In this document: positions 13,930 through 20,883 of the stretch, one piece after another
Layout: each line of letters opens with the position of its first letter
Position numbering within the stretch: the stretch's first letter is position 1
From: Anaerolineae bacterium
GTDB taxonomy: Bacteria > Chloroflexota > Anaerolineae > JAFGEY01
Length of the DNA: 24,900 nucleotides
Assembly: GCA_016929775.1 (NCBI GenBank)
Contig: JAFGIE010000066.1
Location: forward strand, 1-24,900
Reading direction: 5' to 3'
Position numbers and translations under genes: made by a program
The notes under the pieces: generated by a model
What the model was told of the DNA's origin: nothing
The model's database searches: none
The model's input: the letters and a program-made list of their open reading frames with translations, nothing else

Positions 13930-13977
13930 GTCGATCGCGCAAGGCGTGCGTCGAGGGATGGATGTCCCGCGATCGAC
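13930..13977 (+). promoter_or_regulatory. Inverted repeat upstream of selD
   Basis: Perfect 10-base arms (13930-13939 and 13968-13977) flank a 28-base loop, ending 33 bases before the selD start. It lies in the 157-base gap between the small membrane protein gene and selD, where no convincing gene is seen. It could be a leader structure or a binding site. No tRNA fold with a UCA anticodon is present there. Confidence 0.4.
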
Positions 13978-14010
13978 GAGATCCACGGCTTGCAAGTGAG
14001 GGAGATCTGC

Positions 14011-15060
14011 ATGGAGATCAGCCAGATCCGGCTGACTGCACTTAGCAGCGCCTCTGGTTGAGCGGCAAAGCTCGGGCCTGAGGCCCTGGCGCAGGTTCTG
14101 CGCCCGATTGCATCGCTCTTTGACCCCGCGGCGTACCCCGATCTGCTGGTCGGGCTTGCCGTGAGCGATGACGCGGCGGTCTATCGGATCAGCGACGACC
14201 TTGCCGTGATCCAGACGCTCGACTTTTTCCCGCCCGTGGTCGACGATCCGTACGACTATGGCGCAATCGCGGCGGCGAATGCCATGAGCGACATCTATGC
14301 CATGGGCGGGCGCGTGGTCCTGGCGCTCAACATCGCTGCGTTCCCCGCACAGCTCCCGAGCGAGGTCACTGCCGCGATCTTGCGCGGCGGCGCCGACAAG
14401 ATCGCCGAGGCGGGCGGGGTGCTCGCCGGGGGGCACACCGTGATCGACGACGAACCCAAGTATGGGCTTTCGGTCATGGGGTTGATCCACCCGCAGCAGG
14501 TGCGGACCAAAGCCGCGGCGCAGGTGGGGGACGCGCTGGTCCTGACCAAGCCGCTGGGCGTCGGGCTGATCACGACCGCTCTCAAGGCGCAAGCTGCCGA
14601 TCCATCACACGTCGAGCGGGCGGTCGAGAGCATGAAATTGCTGAACAAGCAGGCGGCGGAGTTGATCCAGGAGATCGGCGTGCACGCATGTACGGATATC
14701 ACCGGTTTCGCGCTGCTGGGCCACAGCCACGAAGTGGCGGAAAAGAGCGGCGTGGCGCTCCGTTTCCGCTTGCAGGCGCTGCCCTTCCTCGACGGCGCGC
14801 TCAGGTATGCCGAGGAGGGACGCTTTCCGGGCGGCACGTGCCGCAACCAGGGCGCGTACGAGCGGAGCGTGACGTTCGCACCTGGCATCTCGCCCGCGAT
14901 CCAGCAGGCGCTCTATACGCCGGAGACATCGGGCGGGCTGCTGGTCTCTCTCCCGCACGAGCGGCTCGACGCGCTGCTCGCCCGCTTTGCGCAGGCGGGG
15001 CATCGCTGCTGGGTGGTCGGTGAGGTCGTGCCGGGGGACGGGATCCGGGTCGTCGACTAG
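14011..15060 (+). CDS. selD: Selenophosphate synthase, itself a selenoprotein (Sec at residue 17)
   Basis: SelD makes monoselenophosphate from selenide and ATP for selenocysteine and 2-selenouridine synthesis. The 349-residue frame starts at ATG 14011 (GGGAG 6 bases upstream) and contains one in-frame TGA at 14059-14061, codon 17. Around it the sequence reads LTALSSASG-U-AAKLGPEAL: residue 17 and Lys20 coincide with the essential Cys17 and Lys20 of E. coli SelD, and many SelD proteins have Sec there. Downstream the AIRS-type ATP/Mg residues are intact: SDDAAVY (52-58), TLDFFPPVVDDPYDYG, ANAMSDIYAMGG, a GGHTV block, and TDITGFALLGH. The frame is otherwise unbroken to TAG 15058-15060. A caller stopping at TGA would start at GTG 14161 and lose the catalytic residue. 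Confidence 0.93.
14059..14061 (+). other. selD: Selenocysteine UGA codon of selD
   Basis: In-frame TGA at codon 17 of selD, at the exact Cys/Sec position of the family and followed three residues later by the conserved Lys. The coding frame continues for 332 sense codons beyond it. Confidence 0.92.
14062..14104 (+). promoter_or_regulatory. Candidate bacterial SECIS region after the selD UGA
   Basis: Directly after the UGA two hairpins can form: GGGCC (14074-14078) with GGCCC (14082-14086) around a TGA loop that begins 17 bases after the UGA, and a perfect 7-bp stem (14088-14094 with 14098-14104) around GTT. The first has the spacing expected of bacterial SECIS apical loops. An alternative pairing, GCCTC 14050-14054 with GAGGC 14080-14084, would enclose the UGA. 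Which one SelB uses cannot be told by reading. Confidence 0.55.
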
Positions 15061-15094
15061 CCTGCCGGTGTGCTGTGCCGTCCGGTGGGCCCGC

Positions 15095-15131
15095 GGAACG
15101 CGAGTTCCATTGTCCGAGCGAGGTGGCTCGG
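15095..15131 (+). terminator. Two small hairpins between selD and the GH172 gene
   Basis: GGAAC and GTTCC (15095-15099, 15104-15108) enclose a GCGA tetraloop of the GNRA type, followed by CCGAGC and GCTCGG (15114-15119, 15126-15131). They lie in the 87-base gap, ending 16 bases before the GH172 start. They may partly terminate the selD transcript or stabilise the downstream mRNA. Confidence 0.4.
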
Positions 15132-15147
15132 CGTCAAAGGAGGCAGT

Positions 15148-16230
15148 ATGGCAGGCTTTAGTGGGTTGGGGATGAGCATGGGTGTGCTCTCGCGCCTGTC
15201 CGGTGCGCAGACGCGGTCGATCTCACCCGAGAACTATACCGGGGAGAAGGGCAAGGGCGGCATGGCGGTCGAGGGTCGAGGGGCGCACTGTGCCCGTGAC
15301 CTGGGGCGGGGGTGGAAGATCTCGCCCTGCGTGGGCATCGCCCCGGGCGAGACCTTCTCGATCGCCGACATTGCCGGTCCGGGGGCGATCCAGCAGATCT
15401 GGATGACGCCGACCGGCAACTGGCGCTTTAGCATCCTGCGCATCTACTGGGACGACCAGGAGGTCCCGTCGGTCGAGTGCCCGGTCGGCGACTTTTTCGG
15501 GATGGGATGGGGCGAGTTCGCGCCGCTCTCTTCGCTGGCGGTGTGCGTCAACCCGGGCAGCGCGTTCAACTGCTACTGGGAGATGCCCTTTCGCAAGCGG
15601 TGCCGGATCACCATGACCAACATCGCCGATGACCCGATGGTCCTCTACTACCAGGTCAACTATACCCTGACGGACGTGCCTGACGACGCCGCATACCTGC
15701 ACGCCCAGTTCCGGCGCGTGAATCCCTTGCCCTACAAGGATGTCTACACGATCCTGGACGGGGTCGAGGGCCAAGGGCACTATGTGGGGACGTACATGGC
15801 GTGGGGTGTCAACAACTGCGGCTGGTGGGGGGAGGGCGAGATCAAGTTCTACATCGACGGGGACGATCCCTACCCCACCATCTGTGGTACGGGCACGGAG
15901 GACTATTTCTGCGGCTCGTACAACTTTGAGAACAAGGCGACCCGGCAGTACCAAGAGTTCACGACGCCCTATGCTGGGCTGCACCAGGTGATCCGGCCCG
16001 ACGGTGTCTATCGCTCGCAGACGCGGTTCGGCCTCTACCGCTGGCACATCGCCGACCCGATCCGGTTCCAGCGCGACCTGCGGGTCACGATCCAGGCCCT
16101 CGGGTGGCGCAGCGGCGGACGCTACCTGCCGCTGCAGGACGACATCGCGTCCGTGGCATTCTGGTACCAGGCGCTGCCGACGGGGCCCTTTCCGGCGCTG
16201 CCCGACCGGGATGGGCTGGAGGTGATCTAG
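15148..16230 (+). CDS. DUF2961 / glycoside hydrolase family 172 protein
   Basis: The 360-residue product matches the DUF2961 family, now partly assigned to GH172, whose characterised members release alpha-D-fructofuranose or D-arabinofuranose residues. Signatures include GAIQQIWMTP (79-88), the GEGEIKFYIDGD block (228-239) and the highly conserved GTGTEDYF (247-254); the acidic residues of these last two blocks (Glu229, Glu231, Glu251) are the likely catalytic pair region. As recalled for the family, two jelly-roll halves assemble into trimers or hexamers. There is no signal peptide, so it should act in the cytoplasm. ATG 15148 is preceded by an ideal AAAGGAGG. It is 87 bases after selD and is the last plus-strand gene before the terminator. 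Substrate specificity is not readable. Confidence 0.88.
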   Translation: MAGFSGLGMSMGVLSRLSGAQTRSISPENYTGEKGKGGMAVEGRGAHCARDLGRGWKISPCVGIAPGETFSIADIAGPGAIQQIWMTPTGNWRFSILRIYWDDQEVPSVECPVGDFFGMGWGEFAPLSSLAVCVNPGSAFNCYWEMPFRKRCRITMTNIADDPMVLYYQVNYTLTDVPDDAAYLHAQFRRVNPLPYKDVYTILDGVEGQGHYVGTYMAWGVNNCGWWGEGEIKFYIDGDDPYPTICGTGTEDYFCGSYNFENKATRQYQEFTTPYAGLHQVIRPDGVYRSQTRFGLYRWHIADPIRFQRDLRVTIQALGWRSGGRYLPLQDDIASVAFWYQALPTGPFPALPDRDGLEVI

Positions 16231-16244
16231 CGGGCGCTGCGTGC

Positions 16245-16277
16245 AGAGACCCGATGTCTCCAAGACATCGGGTCTCT
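16245..16277. terminator. Perfect 14-bp hairpin between convergent genes
   Basis: Arms 16245-16258 and 16264-16277 are perfectly complementary around a 5-base TCCAA loop. It sits between the GH172 stop (16230, plus) and the stop of the 1067-residue protein (16297, minus), so it can serve both transcripts. Neither side has a T-run; the long stem alone may act as a bidirectional, non-canonical terminator. Confidence 0.75.
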
Positions 16278-16296
16278 TGATCGCTGTGCGCCGCGC

Positions 16297-19200
16297 CTAC
16301 TGCGGTCCGGGCCAAGCGATCGCACCGAGTAGGAGTCGTGCGCCGGGCGCAGGCGTGCCCGACGCGTAGACGGCAGGGAGCCGGTCCCCGGTCGCCGCGT
16401 CATACAGCCCGATCCCCAGCCGGTACTCGCCGGGCGCGACCCCGCCCAGGTCCAGCGTCACGGTGTCGCTGACCACCTCGCGCGTGCGCCACCAGCTCGT
16501 CGGATACGCGCCGTGCAGCGGCTGCGCATCCCACTGGCTCGCGATCGCTTCGGTCGCCGGGTCGTAGAGGTGCACGAACAGGGTCCAGTCGGTTTCGATC
16601 CTGCCCACCGCTCGCCAGTACAGGGTCAGCGACTGCGCCGCGCCCTGCACAGGCAGCACGTCGTACCCGAGCAGGGCGATCTGCGACCCGAACACCGCGT
16701 CCACCGGATAGGCGATTGCCGGCGCTGCATAGCGGTGTTCGCGTTCGGCGAGCGGTACCGTGGTGGTGCCGAGGGCGGGCATGCCAGGCTGGGCCCGGTC
16801 ATACAGGACCACGACGAGGGCAGCGGCGTCTGCCGGGCGCACGCCCGGTGGCGCGGCGATGCGCAGGCGGTCGGTTAGCCACTCACCGGCGGGCCACGCC
16901 GAGGTGGGCCAGAAACCGTACCCGGGGCCCCCCTCGATGTCGCGGCGCGCCAGTTCGACCCCGCTAACGCCCAGGACGCGCAGCGCGTACGAGTAGTTGC
17001 CGGCGATCGGGCCCATAGTGCGCCAGGTGAGGTGTACCTCCCACCCGTCGCCTGTGCTCGCCACCTGGACGTCGTCCCGCAGCGCGATCTGGTCCCCAAA
17101 CGGGGCGCGCAGCGGTTCTTGCCCGCTCACCGGGCGATGGTTCTCGATCCAGATCGGGCGCAGGTAGATGGTCCCCAGCGTGCGCCTGCGTGCGTCCAGC
17201 GCTGGCAGCTCCTCTACGCCGGCATAGACGCGTACCGCCAGGTAGTAGGGGCCTGGCGCGGCATCCTCGGGCACGGGCAGCGCGTACGCGACGATGTTGG
17301 CATCGATCGCCCGCTCGACGGACGCGAGGGGCGAGGGTGCGGGCTGCAGCTCGTGGTGTGGCGTGGCGGGCGTGACCAGAGACACGCGCGCCGTCGTAGC
17401 CGCAGCCGGGCGCGCCCAGCGCAGGGCGACCTCGAGCGTGCTCCCCGCGTGGACCGTCTCCGGGTAGGTGTAGCCGTCGAGCTGCGCGCGGTCGCCCCAG
17501 TTGATGCCGTCGGGGTTGTGATGCAGGAGCGGCATGCGGTCAAAGTCCATGCTCAGGTCGTCGTCGGCGTACCGTACCGCGCCCTTTGCCGAGCCCCAGG
17601 CCCACAGCGCCGCGAGGAGCGCACAGCCGCCGCCGGCGACCAGCACAGCCCTCCGCCACCGCCGTACCCGCAGCCGCCTGGGCAGGGGCGCCAGGAGGAC
17701 CACGATCGCCAGCAGCGCGGAGAGGGCGAGCAGGTCTGCAGCCCACTGCACCGGCGTCCGCCCCAGGCGCAGGGCGACGGTATGTGTGCCCTGCGGCGCG
17801 GACGCGGCGATCCGCCCGGAGCCGGCAAGGGGCGCGATCGCGATGGGGGCGCCGTCGATCGTCGCCGTCCAGCCGGGATAGTCGTGGGTGTGGAAGGCGA
17901 TCTGCGCCTGCGCTGTCACGACCTCGATCTCCCACTCCTCGCCGCGCGCGTCGCGCCGGACGAGCGTGGCTCGCGCCAGCTCTCCCTCCAAGGCGACAGG
18001 CGCCGGTTGTTGGCCCCGGTTGAGCGTGACCGCCGAGGCGTAGGGGCGTGGCTCGACAGCGGCGGGCAGGTACTCGCCGCGGATCGTGGTCCCGATGTTG
18101 GTCGTGAACGACTCGAACAATGCCAAGCGTTGCGGGGTCAGGTCCCGGTTCTCGATCGCCACGTACTCGGGCCGCAGCCCGCCGACCGCGGCGGCGGCGA
18201 GGAGCACGGCGACCGGGGCGACCAGTTCCCAGCTCTGCTCCACGCCGTCGACGAGCGCGCCGACGACCAGTGCGCCAAAGAACGCCTGCACGGACAGGAA
18301 CCGCCACGGGAATTGGACGAGCGACAGCACGGGCAAGTGCGCCCACAGGGGGCGCGACAGGGGCGTGATCAGCGCGGTGCTCAGGATCAGCCCCGCTGCC
18401 CACGCTGTGGACATGGGGCGCGCCCGGCCCCGCACCAGCCTGACGGTCCACGCCACGACGCCAGCGCCGATCGCGATCGCCTGGAACAAGCCCATGGCAA
18501 AGGGCGTCCCTCCGGGCGCCACGGCGTAGTCAAAGAGCGGGCTCCGTTGCACCAGGTCCAGCCCGCGCAGGTGCCCCTCGAAGTGAAAGAAACCGCTCGT
18601 CTGGATGTCTTTGCTGCCCATCCAGACCTGATCCATCTCTCCGAGGACGACGAGCCACAGCGTGGCAGAGAGAGCCAAGCCGAGCAGGCCTCCGCCCAGC
18701 ATCCACGCTGCGCGGCGCCAGGGCAGACGCTCGATCCAGGCTGGAGGGAATGGGCGGCGAGTGCCCGGGAGGCGCGCAGCGTGTCCCGGCGCACGGACGT
18801 CCGCTCCATCCCTCGCGGACTGCGCGGGAGTGCTGCGCACTCTCGACCGAAGCAGCAGGTAGAGCGCATAGAGGATCACAAAGGGCGTGAACATCAGCGC
18901 CGACAGGTTGTGCGTCAGGATCAGGCCCCCATAGCTCAAGGCAACCCACGCTGCGTTGCGCGCCGATGGGGCGTCGCACAGGCGGAGGAGCGCCCAGCAG
19001 ATCAGCGGGTAGAATACGAACGCGTAGAACTCGGAGAGCGAGTCGCCGCGCACGTAGACGTTGACCAGGTGAAAGGGGGCACAGGTGTAGGCTACGACTG
19101 CCAACGCCGCCGCTGCCGGCTTGCGGAACACGCGCCGTGCCAGGAGCGCCATGCTCCCGGCGGTGAGGAGAAAGCCCAGGGCCTGCGTTGCCTGGAGCGC

Positions 19201-19500
19201 CTGGATCGTGCCCCAGCCGAGCGTGCACAGGGCGGCGGCGACATAGTAGGGCAGGGCGGCGTAGTAGCTGTAGAAGGGATAGCCCAGCCCGTACGCGGCG
19301 TCCGGCATCCAGCGCACGGGGAAGGCGCCGGCGCGCAGCGCAGCGACGAGCTGCTGGAGGCGGACGAACAGAAAGGGACTGTCGCCGCCGCCGCGCGTGT
19401 GCACCGGTCCAGCTCCGGCAAAGAGCGGGTAGATGACACACACGAGACAGAGAAGCGTCAGGGAAAAGCCCCTGACGCTCTCTGATCGCCAGATGCGCAT
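16297..19500 (-). CDS. Large GT-C-like membrane protein with tandem C-terminal beta domains
   Basis: The 1067-residue product has about ten transmembrane segments in residues 10-430, a further helix near 580-600 and another near 615-635, and otherwise extracytoplasmic regions. The start resembles GT39/YfhO-like membrane glycosyltransferases: GGGDSPF (37-43, Asp40) follows helix 1 and PDAAYGLGYPFYSYY (66-80) lies in the first external loop, as in polyprenyl-phosphate-sugar-dependent enzymes. The C-terminal third contains two related beta-rich modules with a conserved YPTSWW or FWPTSAW signature (near residues 997 and 861). The same module ends the GT39-like protein encoded at 20884-22884. It starts at ATG 19500 with a modest AGGCAG site, 19 bases after the surface protein gene, so co-transcription is likely. 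A glycan-transfer role is inference. Confidence 0.8.
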   Translation of the reverse strand: MRIWRSESVRGFSLTLLCLVCVIYPLFAGAGPVHTRGGGDSPFLFVRLQQLVAALRAGAFPVRWMPDAAYGLGYPFYSYYAALPYYVAAALCTLGWGTIQALQATQALGFLLTAGSMALLARRVFRKPAAAALAVVAYTCAPFHLVNVYVRGDSLSEFYAFVFYPLICWALLRLCDAPSARNAAWVALSYGGLILTHNLSALMFTPFVILYALYLLLRSRVRSTPAQSARDGADVRAPGHAARLPGTRRPFPPAWIERLPWRRAAWMLGGGLLGLALSATLWLVVLGEMDQVWMGSKDIQTSGFFHFEGHLRGLDLVQRSPLFDYAVAPGGTPFAMGLFQAIAIGAGVVAWTVRLVRGRARPMSTAWAAGLILSTALITPLSRPLWAHLPVLSLVQFPWRFLSVQAFFGALVVGALVDGVEQSWELVAPVAVLLAAAAVGGLRPEYVAIENRDLTPQRLALFESFTTNIGTTIRGEYLPAAVEPRPYASAVTLNRGQQPAPVALEGELARATLVRRDARGEEWEIEVVTAQAQIAFHTHDYPGWTATIDGAPIAIAPLAGSGRIAASAPQGTHTVALRLGRTPVQWAADLLALSALLAIVVLLAPLPRRLRVRRWRRAVLVAGGGCALLAALWAWGSAKGAVRYADDDLSMDFDRMPLLHHNPDGINWGDRAQLDGYTYPETVHAGSTLEVALRWARPAAATTARVSLVTPATPHHELQPAPSPLASVERAIDANIVAYALPVPEDAAPGPYYLAVRVYAGVEELPALDARRRTLGTIYLRPIWIENHRPVSGQEPLRAPFGDQIALRDDVQVASTGDGWEVHLTWRTMGPIAGNYSYALRVLGVSGVELARRDIEGGPGYGFWPTSAWPAGEWLTDRLRIAAPPGVRPADAAALVVVLYDRAQPGMPALGTTTVPLAEREHRYAAPAIAYPVDAVFGSQIALLGYDVLPVQGAAQSLTLYWRAVGRIETDWTLFVHLYDPATEAIASQWDAQPLHGAYPTSWWRTREVVSDTVTLDLGGVAPGEYRLGIGLYDAATGDRLPAVYASGTPAPGARLLLGAIAWPGPQ

Positions 19501-19519
19501 GGTTCTGCCTGGGCGCAGG

Positions 19520-20818
19520 CTAGCTGCGTCGCGACGCGTTGTACGCGATCAAGACTCCCACAGCAAGCACGATCACGATGATCCCGGCATAGCTGTAGAT
19601 GGCGTTGCCCACGACGGAGAGCAGCGCGACCCGCGTCGGGGTCGGCGTCGGCATCGGCGTGGGGGTCGGCGTGGGCTGCAGCTCGGTGCGGTCGCCGTAC
19701 TCGAGGTTGACGGTCGCGCCGTTCTGCAGCGAGATGCCCCAGCTGTCGTGCGTCGTCGACTCGTAGCCGGGCGGGTTCATCTCTGAGACAAAGTAGACCT
19801 TGGGCTCGAGCCCGTCGAAGCAGTGGGGTTCGTTCAGCCCGTTGGTCGAGTAGGTCGCTTCTACGTGCTGGGCATCCGACAGGGTGAACACCGCATAGGG
19901 CAGCAGTGGTTCAGCTGGGTCGCGCAAGCCGTTCCCGTTGCGGTCGTCGTAGGCGAGCACGCAGATCGAGCCTGTGATCGGCGTCGGCGTGACCGTCGGC
20001 GTGCTGGTCGGCGTCGGGGTCGGGGTATTGACCGGCGTCGGCGTCGCCGTGTTGGTTGGCGTCGGCGTGATCGTCGGCGTATTCGTCGGCGTCGCCGGGA
20101 CTTTCGTCGGCGGGACGTAGGGCCGCGGTGTGTTCGTCGGCGGCACCGGGAGGGCGACGATGGTCAGCGAAGCGTCATCCCAGTAGACGTCGTTGTGTTT
20201 GGTCGGATAGTCGGGGGCCGAGTAGGTGTAGACGGTGACCTTGTCGCTCCTGGCGATCGCCTCGATCGAGAGACTGACCCACGTGTCGAGCGGGTTCTGC
20301 TCGCCCGACCAGACGATATTGCCCGACCACGGGTTGGTGCCGCCTGTGGGATCGATGCCAATCCGCATGTGCATCGGCCCGCCTTCCTTGGACACGGCTG
20401 GATCGTCGCCGCTGCCCGCCCAGGCCTGGCCCCACACCGTGAACCGCACGCGGCTGCCGACGGGGATGCCGCCCCGGGTCTGGTAGACGCCGCCGACGTG
20501 CGTACCGTGATAGCTAAAGAGCTGCTGTGCGTTGCCGCCCGAGTGGATGCGGCTTTGGTAGGGCGCCGCCGGCTTGAACTCGGGCATGCGGTTCTCCCAC
20601 GGTTCGTCGCCCGCCGCCTGGACCTGCCACCAGGGCAGCCACTTGTCGGCGACGATCGCCGTGGTATAGTGCGCAAACTGGACAAAGCTTCCCTCGAAAC
20701 CTGGGTTCTGGAGCAGGTTCTCCTGCGCCGATGGCGCTGCAAACGTCGACCAGTCCGGTAGGGCAACTAGAACGATGCCCACGATCGCTAGCGCGCCCAT
20801 GATGCGTAGAGCTCGCAT
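19520..20818 (-). CDS. Surface protein: signal peptide, binding-like domain, PT linker, SdrD/Cna-B-like domain, C-terminal anchor
   Basis: The 432-residue product begins with a signal peptide (residues 1-28, ending near TFAAPSA). Residues 34-222 start with NLLQNPGFEG, the opening of carbohydrate-binding-like beta-sandwich domains common in Chloroflexota. A Pro/Thr linker (226-281) leads to a 95-residue domain with DDRNGNGLRDPAE (291-303), a calcium-binding signature of SdrD/Cna-B-type repeats. A second linker (382-395) and a transmembrane helix (about 407-427) followed by Asn-Ala-Ser-Arg-Arg close the chain, so it is held on the outer face of the membrane. ATG 20818 was chosen because GGGAGG lies 5 bases upstream and the signal peptide begins there. 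It lies between two membrane glycosyltransferase-like genes and may be their glycosylated client; the Thr-rich linkers are plausible O-glycan sites. Confidence 0.85.
   Translation of the reverse strand: MRALRIMGALAIVGIVLVALPDWSTFAAPSAQENLLQNPGFEGSFVQFAHYTTAIVADKWLPWWQVQAAGDEPWENRMPEFKPAAPYQSRIHSGGNAQQLFSYHGTHVGGVYQTRGGIPVGSRVRFTVWGQAWAGSGDDPAVSKEGGPMHMRIGIDPTGGTNPWSGNIVWSGEQNPLDTWVSLSIEAIARSDKVTVYTYSAPDYPTKHNDVYWDDASLTIVALPVPPTNTPRPYVPPTKVPATPTNTPTITPTPTNTATPTPVNTPTPTPTSTPTVTPTPITGSICVLAYDDRNGNGLRDPAEPLLPYAVFTLSDAQHVEATYSTNGLNEPHCFDGLEPKVYFVSEMNPPGYESTTHDSWGISLQNGATVNLEYGDRTELQPTPTPTPMPTPTPTRVALLSVVGNAIYSYAGIIVIVLAVGVLIAYNASRRS
19634..19675 (-). repeat. Short PT-repeat coding tract
   Basis: Degenerate hexanucleotide repeats encoding Pro-Thr pairs of the second linker (residues 382-395) in the surface protein. 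Same unit type as the longer tract at 19976-20143. Confidence 0.75.
19976..20143 (-). repeat. Pro/Thr repeat coding tract of the surface protein
   Basis: About 56 codons of degenerate TP/TPT units (read on the minus strand) encode the first linker. The units are in register with codons and diverged in third positions, so this is a coding low-complexity repeat, prone to length change by slippage or recombination. Confidence 0.85.
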
Positions 20819-20883
20819 GTTTCCTCCCTTGTCAAGTTCAGCCTGGACGGTGATCCGCACCTTCATCTGCCGGGAGAGGTGCG

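Noticed and set aside
13870..14010. In-frame N-terminal extension of selD from GTG 13870
   Set aside because: SelD proteins normally begin just before the IRLT motif, ATG 14011 has a good GGGAG site at the right spacing, and starting there places Sec and Lys at positions 17 and 20 as in E. coli. The extension shows no recognised motif.
13854..14010. A selenocysteine tRNA upstream of selD
   Set aside because: No TCA anticodon, long acceptor/T stem or CCA end could be found in this spacer.
14011..14161. selD as a pseudogene with a nonsense mutation, or as a shorter gene starting at GTG 14161
   Set aside because: The TGA falls precisely at the Sec/Cys site, the frame is intact on both sides, and the shorter start would remove the catalytic residue and has no ribosome binding site.
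17032..19485. Plus-strand open frame of about 800 codons opposite the 1067-residue protein
   Set aside because: Composition is that of an antisense shadow, with no hydrophobic or domain pattern, while the minus strand gives a coherent membrane protein.
19976..20143. A CRISPR-like or non-coding tandem repeat array
   Set aside because: The units are hexamers in codon register encoding Pro/Thr, with no spacers of constant length.
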